A stretch of DNA of 64,000 nt from Microcebus murinus (lineage: Eukaryota > Chordata > Mammalia > Primates > Cheirogaleidae), in NCBI RefSeq assembly GCF_040939455.1, contig NC_134115.1:23958727-24022726 (forward strand). The letters run 5' to 3'. How positions within the stretch are numbered: position 1 is the first letter of the stretch; each line of letters opens with the position of its first letter. The position numbers and the translations under genes were made by a program. Below, piece by piece: positions 23,291 to 33,722 of the stretch. The notes under the pieces were generated by a model that saw only the letters and a program-made list of their open reading frames with translations, made no database searches and had not been told where the DNA came from.

Positions 23291-23480
23291 GTTTGAATAT
23301 CTGGTGAGTCCTCCCTTATTCTCCTTCTCACTTCCTTTCCTTCAGATACTTCATGCTTTTCTTCATACTTTGCTTTTGACCCTTTGTGCTAAATTTGAAG
23401 TATATTTCTTAGTTTACAAGCATAGTCTCTGTTTTGTTTTGCTTTGGTTTCCTGTATTTTTATTGGTGATTTATATTTCT

Positions 23481-23670
23481 AAGATTGCCAGATTTAGAAC
23501 ATAAAAATACAGGATGCTCAGTGAAATTTGAATTTCAGATAAACAACTATAATTTTTTAGTATAAGCATATTCCATGCAATATTTGAGATATGCTCATAC
23601 TAAAAAATGATGGTTGTTTATCTGAAATTCAAATTTCATTAGCTGTTCCATATTTTATCTGGCAACCTTA
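23481..23670. mobile_element. MER53-like palindromic DNA transposon
   Basis: Almost the whole 190 bp is one inverted repeat. The left arm has 'gattgccagat', 'tgaatttcagataaacaac' and 'tttttagtataagcatatt'; the right arm has their complements 'atgctcatactaaaaaatg', 'ttgtttatctgaaattcaaa' and 'atctggcaacctt'. The turn is near 23580. I recognise it as MER53-type, an old non-autonomous hAT-like element. It can form a long hairpin. Confidence 0.78.
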
Positions 23671-23839
23671 ACTATGTCAATTGTCCTGAAATTGAAAATA
23701 AGAAAATGTGATCTGTATGATATTGATTATTTGGATAGTGTTAAGACCATTTTTACATTCATATTTTGTAATTGTTCATATGTGTTGGAAAAGAACAAAT
23801 ACATTCTTTGTTTGTAGGCCACAAGATGTTATCTACACT

Positions 23840-24820
23840 TATTAGATGAAATCCATTAATGGTTTTGTTTCAATCTTCTATAACCACCTTAGTATTTTTT
23901 CTTTGATTTATCTGTCAGTTCCTGGTAGAGGTATAATATTATTGCATATTTGTTCATTTCTCCTTCACATTAAGAAATTGTGTTTCAAACCAATTAGTTA
24001 GGTGCACACAAATTCACAATAGTTATATCATTTTTGGTAGATTGCTCTCTTTATTTTTAGGTACTGTAACTTCTTATCCTTATTTCCTTTTTTCCCTAAA
24101 TTCTATTTTATTTAAAATTCTTATTGTTAAATATGTCTTCTTTTGGTTGATATAGTGTTTACCTTTTATAGCTTATTTTATCCCTTTTTTAACATTAAAT
24201 ATTGTCTTGTTTTAGGTAAAACTCATAAAAAAATTCAAGAGAATTTAGAAAAATGAATCTGATAATCTTTATAATTTTGAATTAGTGAGTTTATACTATT
24301 TAAGTATGTTATTATTGGTGCACATTTGGAGTTATTTCTACTACTTAATTAAGTTTTTTAATAATATTCTTTTCTTTTTTCACAGTTAAGTAGAATTGAT
24401 AGATTTTTTTTCCTTTTCCATTCTGGCTACTTTAAAAATTGCATATTTTATTTATAAATTTTAGTGTTATTCAAATTTTTAACATACACAATTATCCATA
24501 AAATTGTCTTAGAAGGTCCAACATTAACCGGTATCACCTTCTTTCCTCTGAATAATATAAGAAATGTTTCATGTTTTAACTACCTGATGAACAGATACCA
24601 TCCTCATTGCTCAGACTTTCTTTTGTATCTTTCGTAAGAACAATTTTTTTAGTTAGAATTATATTTGTTTCTGAGAATGAATATTTTATTAAATTTATCA
24701 AAACATTTTTATCAGTTTCTGTGATTATACACTATTTTGTTATTTAACTCCTTTGTATTCCTCGTATATTGACACCCTTTGTGGATTCTTTCAGAAAGGG
24801 TCAATGAATAACAAGATATT
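23840..24820 (-). mobile_element. L1M ORF2 endonuclease-region fragment
   Basis: Antisense strings in order: 'caatcttctataaccacctt', 'cagttcctggtagaggtata', 'atttgttcatttctccttca', 'taggtgcacacaaattcaca', 'tggtagattgctctctttat'. These belong to the first part of L1 ORF2. The distal part (24300-24820) is more diverged. Frames are destroyed. Confidence 0.55.
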
Positions 24821-26639
24821 AATCTTTGTACCTCTGTAAAGATGGGTATGCATTTTAATTTTTCTTGAATAGAAGTCCAAATTCATTTCCATTTTGTCTG
24901 TTGTCACTCATGATATTCACATAGAATATCTAGGGGGAATTGACCTAATAACTTTCACAAAATTTACATGAGGCTATCAGGTCACTGTATACTTATAAAA
25001 CAAAGCTGAAAATGAAATAAACAAAACTTCATATTACTTTAATTATTTTCAGAAGTAAGAGAGGCCATGTTGTAAAGGAAAAAATTTTAAAAATAGAAAT
25101 TATTAGATTAATACCATTTTGTTTCATTACATTTGGTTCTAGTTCTGATTAACTTCTGAAAATGATCACTTTTCTCTTCTTTGAAGTTCTCTATTAACCA
25201 TCTGCAAAAATATTTCCATAAAGATGATAAAAAGAAGTGAAATGCAGTTGTTAAATAGAAAAGAGTATATACGCAGTTTCATTAACTACAGGTATGAATG
25301 GCTCTGGAGCAATCTTGTTCTTACCCTTTTACAAATCAAAGCTGTTTGAACATGCATTTCTGCAGAGCTTGCTTTCAGCATTAGATTTTTCTCTTTGTAT
25401 TTTCTAAGGAGAATTTTTAGAAAATAGGATATTATTTCCTTTTGGAAAAGTACATTATTACTTAGTACCATATTTTTAAATGTCCAAAAGTTGTTCTTAG
25501 AAGGTCTTATTTTATTAGATTCATATGTTTTGTGAATAAAAGGGAAATTAAAAACACAAACCAAGGTCCATCATCCTAGGAAACACCTATTGGAAACTTA
25601 AAAAAATATAGATATGTATATATTAAAGCTTGTCAACATGCATTATTATTTGCAATGTTTTCTTAAATTATATAAAGGAAGGAGTTGGATTTCCCCCTAT
25701 ACTGAGTATTCCCTTTTGTGGGTAGTTCACTATATAAAAAAGTACTGCCTATATGATAAAACTCTACTGTAATAAAAAAGATTGCTCTTTATAAATTCCT
25801 TTCAAAGGGTTTTGCTTAAAATAATCTTTTATAAAGGTGATGTGATTTTTATGAAAAACTTCATAAGTTTACCACCTTTACATTATATTAGACATTCCAT
25901 CATGCTTTGTGAAATGTATCATTAAAATTGTGTCTTGAGTCCAAGTTGTCAAGGCAATTGATTTTCTTCTTAAGAGCACACTGACACTGAAATACATAAT
26001 GCCATCAGAAAAATATGGAAGGAACTTGAACTGATAGGTTATTTCCCCTACTGTATGTAATTTCCTCAAGTCATATGGGCAAGTCTCACAGAAATAAAAC
26101 AAATAAGATAGCTAGAACACCCTGTTTAGGCTACATGTACACAGCTCAGAGGTATTCTAAGAGGTATATAAGGATGCTATCATTATAATTTAATACTCTG
26201 ATGGATTTTTGTGCTAATGAGGGAAGTTCCATAAACACTCTAGATTAATCATAAAAAAAGACACCCAAGTCTTGGCATAATTAAAGGTAGATCTTCAATC
26301 TAAAGCACAAAATTTTTTGGGGGGTACATATTAAACTCAAATGGATGATCAGGACTGGCAAACTCTAAGCTTATACCTGGTTGGGTTGGCAATGCCAGGC
26401 ATGCTCATGTAACATATTGGAATATATGACATCTGCCCAGAAAGAATTGAATAGGTAAAATAGTGTTACTTCTTCCCTCTCAATCACTGCAGTCTCAATA
26501 CTCCTGAAGGGAAGAGCTGTCCATCCCTGTGACTCCACAACCCCACTTGTTAAATTCCTCAAAAATACACTGGGCATGGATGATAGTTCATGGATTGCAC
26601 TTGGTGCTGGAGTGCTGAGAATGTAAAGATAAGTAGCAG
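24821..26639. other. Unassigned DNA
   Basis: About 1.8 kb of AT-rich sequence with nothing I can name. The minus frame at 26371-26733 (120 codons) overlaps an L2 tail and a GTTT repeat, so it is not a gene. The frames at 25286-25564 and 25878-26102 have no recognisable domain. Confidence 0.45.
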
Positions 26640-26778
26640 GAGAGCAGGGTATTTGTTTGTTTGTTTGTTTGGTTGGTTGGTTGTTCACTGCTCTATCCCC
26701 AGTGCTTAACTTAGCACAGTGTCTGGTATGCATTAATGGGGGTTCAATGAGTATGTGTTGAATAAATGAAAGAAAGTC
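26640..26778 (+). mobile_element. L2 3' end
   Basis: It reads 'gttcactgctctatccccag', 'agcacagtgtctggtatgca' and 'gttgaataaatgaaagaaag', the canonical L2 tail. A (GTTT)n/(GGTT)n array replaces the sequence just upstream. Confidence 0.8.
26652..26683. repeat. (GTTT)n / (GGTT)n microsatellite
   Basis: Five TTTG-type units are followed by three GGTT units. It lies inside the L2 tail and probably grew from a T-rich site there. Confidence 0.9.
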
Positions 26779-26784
26779 TCTAGA

Positions 26785-27330
26785 GTAGACTAAATATCAC
26801 CATAAATTGTTTGGTTCTCTACCCTTTGGGAGGTGGAATTTTGTTTTTTTTTTCCTTGAACCTGGGCTGGCCTTCGTGACTTGGTTGAATAGTACAACAT
26901 GACAAAACTGATGTTCTGAGACTTCTGAAGCTGGGTCACAAGAAGTCATGCAATGTCTCTCTGTGTGTGCCTGTTCGAACAATTGCTCTGGGAACCCTGG
27001 GACACCCTGGAAGAAATTCTACTTTCCTGAGACCACTAAGAGGAGAGGTCAACTGTGGACACTTCAGCTGATGGTACCAGCTGAGCCAAATCTTCCAGCC
27101 ATCCTTTCCAAGACACCACACAAATGAATGATACTAGCTTGGATTCTCCAGGCCAACACATCTCCAGCTGATACTTGCAAGATCTCAGCTGATGGGACCT
27201 ATAGCAAGAAAATTGCCCAGAGGATTCCTGTCCAAATTCCTAACACACAAAATTGTGAGACAATAAAATGGTTGTTATTTTAAATTGTTGAGTTTTGGAG
27301 TGGTTATAGGAATAGATAACTGGAACACTT
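26785..27330 (+). mobile_element. MLT1-like LTR (MaLR)
   Basis: The end is diagnostic: 'ttgtgagacaataaaatggt', 'tgttattttaaattgttgag', 'ttttggagtggttatagg' and 'aatagataactggaaca', the pattern shared by MLT1-type LTRs. The body holds 'gggaggtggaattttg' and 'cctgggctggccttcgtgac', also typical. Minus frames at 26797-26982 and 26936-27121 lie inside and are chance. Confidence 0.75.
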
Positions 27331-29044
27331 TCCAAAGGACTACAATTTAGGTTGGATGAGAGGAGAGATAGAAAGAGTCTTAGAGTTACAGGTGAATGAA
27401 CAGATATTTACAATCCAAAGTACTGTTTTCTAAATCCAAGTTTTGCACAGGGTACTATGCAAATGCATAGGAGTGACAATGAACTCCATTTAGCAGTCAG
27501 AACTTTTATTGCTTGAAAGAAATGAGGTCTAAGCTTATGTATACCTTTTGAGGGAGAAATGAATGAAAATGTGACATCATATGACAGTTTCTCCCTTCCG
27601 ATTTACATCGTTTTGTTAATGAATGCAATAATCACCCTTTTCCCACTAAAATCATCATAATAATTGGATCTCTCCAGGCAATTCTGAGGGATGTTGGAGA
27701 TTAGCTATACAACACAAAAACACAGGTCTGGGAACACGGTGGTTGATCACCTGGAATTGCCCCAGCTTCTGGGAATGAGGCAAAGTAGGTTATTGTTTAT
27801 GTTTGGTATAATGGAGGCTCTCAGCAGAAAAGTGGTATTTTTTACAGTATTTGAGGAACAGTATTTTTTTGGCAATATCTGGAACACTGCTTAGCCCTTT
27901 CACAAGCTTGTGTTCCATTTTTGGTTCCACAAAAAGTTCTTGGATCACCTTCAGACAAGATATTCAGAGTTTGTCAATATAGAGGTACCATTTATGTTTG
28001 GAGAAGAACTGAAGATTTTTGAATTAGTGGTGCTGAAAGGCTATAGCTGTACTGCAAATTAAATTTGGAGGTGGTAGACTTGTTTCCTTGTTTCTTGTAC
28101 TGTAGCAGAGTGACCTAGAACTTTAAACCATGATCTATGAAGTATCTCTTACTTCTAAACCTACAGGAGTCTACAGATCCCACACATCTTACTTGGGCTG
28201 CTATGAGTACCATGAATTCTCAAGCCACATTTTTATGCCATTTAACAACTCCAGAGATCCCCATCCTCAACTTCTGATGGAAAATTAATGCTGCTGGCTC
28301 AGCAAAGTAGTGGATTCCCCCTTGAACTGAAAATCTTTGTGGGCTCCATTAGTCTTCAATGTGGATTTTCACCCATGAAACCAGCACAATTGTATTTGTA
28401 ATGGCAGTAGATGAAGTACATCTTACTTCTAGTCCTAGAGCTGAAATTGAACACTTCACTAGTCTCACATGCCCAGGAGTGGTTGGGAACTAGCCACTTA
28501 GTCCTTCTCAAAGTTCAGACACAAAGACTGGGCTTCCAATCTCTTTGTCATTTTTATTTTTAGCTCACCTTGAACTGGAGGTGGGTGGGGAGAATTTTCC
28601 AAATAATGAGCAAAGTGAATATGACACTGGATAAACATTTACTTATCAAAGAAAGACTGCTTTTAAGTCTAAAGTGAATGGAGAACTTTTTTGCCTAGAA
28701 ATAGTTAGTTTTAAGATGTGCCTGTGATGGGCATTGGGGTGAAAAACAAAGTTTTCTTCTTCTGGGAATTGAGAAAAAAAAAAGAAAAAAAAATATTGGT
28801 TTTTCGCAGATTGAGGATGTTGAATGCAGGAACTAGCAAGAACTCCACCTTGGCTGTAGCTGAAGGTCAGTGTAGGAGAATGGAGGGAGTTTCCTGTAAC
28901 TGGATAGGAAGGTGGTGAGGTAACCACTTGCATAGGAACTAGGATCCCAGGTTAAGAAATTTGGATGCTATTTCAAGGTATTTGGGAATAATGAGATATA
29001 TTTGAACAAGAAAATAATAAACTTGATGCACTATTTTAAGTTCA
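27331..29044. other. Unassigned DNA
   Basis: No repeat or exon was recognised in 1.7 kb. An A/G-rich run lies at 28769-28795. Frames at 27691-27894, 28646-28933 and 28718-28918 overlap on both strands and resemble no known protein. Confidence 0.45.
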
Positions 29045-29262
29045 ACTCAAGAAGATATTTAACATATTTTGAGCACTGACTAAATACTCCAAATAGTTTT
29101 TATACATTATTTTATACATTATTTATTTAACAACTCTATAAGGAAATATTAGTCCCATTTTATAGATGAGGAAATTTAACTTTGGATTGATAAACAAACT
29201 GGCCCCACATCACACACCTAGCAAGTGGAAAAATTGTAATTTGATCCCCCTTTACCTAATTA
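29045..29262 (-). mobile_element. MIR SINE
   Basis: The plus strand shows a reversed MIR: 'ttgagcactgactaaatact', 'attatttatttaacaactct', 'agtcccattttatagatgag', 'gaaatttaact', 'catcacacacctagcaagtg' and 'gtaatttgatcccc'. The block order is that of the MIR core through the tRNA-derived head. Confidence 0.85.
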
Positions 29263-29524
29263 TAAAGAGTGGGCACTTCCATGAGGCTAGGAATGTATCT
29301 AAGAAGTGAGTTAGTTAATTAAACCTGAGTAGATTAGCGGGAATGGCAAGACAATGACAAAAGTAAAGGATATTGGGAAGTTAGATCCATACAGACTTGA
29401 CACTTAACTAATATGAAAGGTGAGACGGTAAGAAGAATGAAAACTATAAAATTTCTTTCCCAGGTGACTGGAAGAATATCATCACCAAGAAAGTTCTGAG
29501 TAGCAGTTGGATGGAGGAGAAAGA

Positions 29525-29592
29525 AACTCTCTTCCAGCATTTAAATCCTGCCTCTCTAAACTCTCTTCCAGCATTTAAATCCTGCCTCTCTT
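29525..29592. repeat. Perfect 34-bp tandem duplication
   Basis: Two identical 34-bp copies lie head to tail at 29525-29558 and 29559-29592, each starting AAACTCTCTTCCAGCATTTA and ending CCTCTCT. No mismatch separates them, so the duplication is recent or the copies have been kept identical by conversion. Confidence 0.95.
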
Positions 29593-29593
29593 A

Positions 29594-31828
29594 TTGTGGG
29601 TTTGGAGCTACAGTCTGATTTTATCAAAGTGGTATGCTCAGTTTGAAGTGACAAGTACTAAGCTGTTGTTATACACTGGGAAGAAAAGAGAGAAGTTAAT
29701 TCACTATATTTGGTATGGCTGGGCTGGGGAAACCAGGGATGGCTCAGGGATCCAAGGTCAGCTAATAGGAGAAGTTCTGATGAAGACTCTCAGTGGCACT
29801 AGGCATGCTCAGAAAGAAGAAATGCTCCAATGGAGAGCACTTTCATCTTGTGACACCACGGGCCACTCAGTCAAGCTCATCCATCAACGTTATCTCCTCC
29901 GCTCCTTCATCCCTAGCTCTGGCCACCTGTGTACTGGTACTTACTCAGCATTTGATCTGACATGCCTTTCTTTAACAGCGGCTCAAACTATAGCACCCCC
30001 TTTTCTCATCAACATTTATGTATTGATAGCAAGAGCCCTGTTTTGACCTAGCTGTCATATTAAAATTAATTTTGCTGACCTTTATTATTTCCTGTATGTT
30101 CTTGGAATATTTGAATTTTAATTGACCAGTTTGACCTTCCTCAAACTATAGCCCTAGCCCAATGAGGTGAGCACACCCTCATGGAACAGGAGCGCTATGG
30201 TGTGTGATGTCCATCAGAAGTGTCTGAAGCTAGTTCTCCACCCACCTCTCCCTCACCAGGGAATGGTGCCTATAGTTTTAGTTCAGCCTAGGGCTGGCCT
30301 TGCTCAGCACTACAATGGATCCCAAATCACACAGTGGCTAATTTCGGGGTTACTTTCTAACATAGCATCACTGTCTTCAGCAATTTTTCCCAATCCTAAG
30401 AAAAACAGAGAAACTTAGAGAAGATTCAAGTGGGAATTTAGAAAGGGAATATAAAAAATAATTATTGACTTAACTTTTAATTTATGGCCCATGGGAAAGT
30501 ACCTTAAAAGGTATAAAGAATCTCTGAGCTACAAAAGTGAAGCAAGCAAGAAAAAAAAATCGAAATCAATAGCAATACTTAGAAAGCTCTACCAGGAAAC
30601 AGGCTTCCCTTGCTACCAGTCTTGAGGTTGCCCGCCTTCTGGCCAATGTGCCCCTGCCACGTACTGCTTTGAATGTGGCTAACATACAGCAGAGGGAATC
30701 ATGTGACCCAATAAGTCCTTTAGGGGCATCTTAAAAATGTGTAGAGCTGATAAGCATGCAAATGGAGATAAATGCAAATATTAGATTAAAATTAATGAAG
30801 TATTTTTATACATTGTTCTACTTTATTCCACAACTCTCTGAAGTGGATTTTACTCTATTTCAATTGCAATGAGTATCCTAAACAACTTGCTTTCCATTTT
30901 TAACCAAAAACCTTCTATTAGGGAAAGAAACCTGAAATGCATAACTTATGTTCTTTGCTTCAGTTCCTTTACAAAAAAGTGAACATGTTCACATTTATCT
31001 TCACATGGTTACTTCTTAATCTCTTTGTTGAGAAAGAGAAAGAATTTTGAGAATTAGGCCCTTTCATAGGAGGAAAACACCCAAACATTGGAAAAATCTA
31101 TAAACAACATTCCACTAAAATTAGTTCTAATGAAGCTCATTATTTCTTATTTCAATGACTGGGTTTTCTTGAGTATTTATTATATCTAATACCCATATGA
31201 ATTAAACTTAGACTTTTTTCACTTTAAGAACCTTCTGTTCATAAGCATGCACCAAGACAATAGGAAATGGAAACAGTCACCATCCACCAGTTTATTAGGC
31301 TTAAAATAAAAACCATAAGTTGTACATGAAAAAACAAGGAAATGAGAAGTGTGGAATGTGGGGAGCCCAGCACTTTGGAGCAGCTTCTTTTTCTCTTTGA
31401 AAACCCTGCATTGCATTTTTCCATATCTAAACATGCTCTTAAGGAAAACTCTGGCACTAATTCACACCATAGTGAAAATGGCTGCCTCTTTATAGTTTTT
31501 TTCTATTCACTGTATTTGCATTATAACAGGGTTCACTGTCTTAAGCCATGCAGCTTGACCTTCTGCAGAGGCATTTTCAAATATCAACCAACAGGCTTGG
31601 GGTAAGCAAGAAAAGGGCGTGGGCATGTTATATCCCTGAAGAAAGATTCCTGTGCCCCTCAGTGTGATTTGCCTGTCGAGAGCTTCTGGATTGGGATAAT
31701 GATTATGTTAGTGGAAATATGTGGTCAGATGGCTCAGGGACACTATCCAGCCTTTCCTCAATGTCTTGGTTCTGAATAAGTCTCACAGAACCTTGATGCT
31801 GTCAATGAAAAAAAAAAAGCCAAACTCT
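29594..31828. other. Unassigned DNA with a 150-codon open frame
   Basis: The plus frame 29594-30046 (150 codons) is the longest open frame here not explained by a transposon. It has no domain I recognise, no signal peptide and no clear splice sites, and its start sits at the edge of a tandem duplication. A reversed MIR may be present at about 30795-30870, too decayed to call. The rest of the 2.2 kb, including the overlapping frames at 31219-31605, is unassigned. Confidence 0.4.
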
Positions 31829-32396
31829 GTAAAAATAATTTTAAAGAGATTTATTCTGAGCCAAATTTGAGGACCATGACCCGGAGCTACTGCCAAGAGG
31901 CCTTGAGCAAGTGGACTCGCTGTGGCTGGGTTGTAGTTTAGTTTTATACATTTCAGAGAAATAGAGGCTACAGGTAAAGTCATAAATCAATACATGGGAA
32001 GCATACATTGGCTTGGCCCAAAAAGGTGGGACATCCCGAAGTGGGGGCTTATATGTTACAGGTGAGTTTAAGGATTCTTTGGCTTGTAATTGGTTAAAGA
32101 CATGAAGCTTTGTCTAAATAGACTTGGAATGTTTTAACATATGGAGCTGTTATCAGACATAAGCCACTGGACATAGATTTGTTGTTTTGAGGACCTGCAG
32201 GTCTGTCTTGCATACCCTTAGGCCTGTTAATGGGTTACAAAGGATGTCTCCAAGAAGGGAGGGGGGCATGATGAGGCATTTCTGACCTCCCTCCTCCTGG
32301 TAGACAATTTAGTTTTAGGATATTCCTTTGGCCACAAGGGGGGTCCATTCAGTCAGCTGGTGGGGGGGTGAGCCTTAAAATTTTATTTTAGTTCAC
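31829..32396 (-). mobile_element. Solo ERV1-like LTR
   Basis: The plus strand begins TGTAAAAATAATTTTAAAG, then 'gagatttattctgagccaaa', 'gaccatgacccgg', 'aggtgggacatcccgaagtg', 'tgtaattggttaaaga' and a GT-rich end 'gggtccattcagtcagctgg', closing with TTCACA. This order is familiar from antisense LTRs of the MER4-like ERV1 group. No internal sequence adjoins, so homologous recombination between two LTRs likely left it. Exact subfamily not assigned. The minus frame at 31783-31983 is incidental. Confidence 0.65.
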
Positions 32397-33532
32397 AATA
32401 CAGTCCTGTGGACAGGAATGAAATCAAAATTTCCTGCCAGCTGATTTAGAAGGGGCCTTGAAATACAATAGAAATTGAATTGAATATCGAAAATTATTTT
32501 TTACATATTATACCTTTTGGTCTAAGATTCATGTTTTCTATATAACATATATTCATTTGAGAAGTTTATATTATGGGGTATTTCAACATAAAAAGTTTTA
32601 GAAGAAATGTCTCTATATATGTATATATATTTTTTATCATTAGGAAGCTAAAGATAAGAAAATGTAACATTTAATACATTCCTTACTGATGACTTTCAGC
32701 ATAAAAATTTCCATATGACTGTATTTGTAAAAGCACTTTCCCATTTGACTATTTACTTGGCAGAATTGGGGCTCAGTAAAATGCATACCCTATATTTCAA
32801 TAGAGGGGAGCTCTGGTTTCAGACACAGTCAAATGTGTACCTTTTGATCTTTTGATGGTATAAATACATACAGGGCACAAGGGAACTAATTAACCTAAAA
32901 TCTGGTTAGGCCATTCATTAGCAGATGGCCCCTCAGTTTAACTTCACTACAGAAAAAAAAATGGTGATATCTCAATTATCAAATCACCTAAGAAGTAAAT
33001 TGCTTTGAGTATACACCTATCCCTTGCAACAACAACTTTAACTTTTCTCTGAAAAGTCTGCCACTAAATGAAAAGCTGTTAAACAACAACAAAACAACAT
33101 TCCATTAATTCTATTAGGGAAATTTTAAAAGCTATTAGAAAAGTTCTATTAATTCTATTAGGAAAATGTATGAGGAGTTCCATCTCAAAGGATAGATAAA
33201 AAAACAAACATCATTGAATAATGAAAACAATGTTATGTAAGTGGGAGATAATAATTTAAAAGTAAATAAATATAGTTTGTATTTCAAATGCAATATAATA
33301 ACTCACAAAAGAAGTGAGACTTCCAAGAAGTTGGTGGTAGGTGAGAAGAGATAGAGTCATCCTTTGAAAGGGCATGTTTCTTTCCACCACATTTATTCCC
33401 CCGTTTTTTCAATCTGTTTGGAGGTTGATGGTTAATCTGCACTCAACTTGCACTTAAAAATAGTATTAGTGAACAGGAAAACACATTCTATTTGAAATAC
33501 CACTTCTTAGAGTATATTTTAGTGTGTTTCAG
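32397..33532. other. Unassigned DNA
   Basis: AT-rich; nothing recognised apart from a short TA-rich run (32613-32630) and a direct repeat of ATTAATTCTATTAGG at 33104-33118 and 33148-33162. Confidence 0.45.
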
Positions 33533-33722
33533 GGTGGAAAATTCTGAAGAATATGACGTGAGAAGTTTGCAACAGGCTTTGGAGAAAGTTCTTCTACATT
33601 CTTCGGAAAGAGCTTTTGGAAGTGACTTTCTGTCTCTTCTTGCAGAAATTATTGATCGTGCCAGGAGGCCTAAATCCACAATAGGCATTTTAGATACCAG
33701 TTTGGGGGTGAAGCTCATTTAG
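33533..33722 (+). other. Candidate terminal coding exon (weak)
   Basis: A TTTCAG acceptor-like site ends at 33532. From there the frame stays open for 62 codons to TAG at 33720-33722. The predicted peptide has an acidic start, a helical amphipathic middle (SLQQALEKVL, then FLSLLAEIIDRARRP) and retains three CpG sites. It does not look like transposon protein. An AATAAA lies at 34168-34173. I do not recognise the product. Against it: no partner exon was found, and the minus strand is open over the same bases (33488-33718), which can happen by chance. Confidence 0.15.

Noticed and set aside
23304..23504. 66-codon plus frame rich in Leu/Phe as a transmembrane peptide
   Set aside because: Pyrimidine-rich sequence in the reverse sense of old L1-like DNA; ends inside the MER53-like element.
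26371..26733. 120-codon minus frame as a gene
   Set aside because: It runs through an L2 tail and a GTTT microsatellite, giving a low-complexity QPTKQTNKQ-like stretch; not a real protein.
33488..33718. Minus-strand 76-codon frame opposite the exon-like stretch
   Set aside because: It mirrors the plus-strand frame; its translation has no known domain and lacks upstream acceptor or promoter features.
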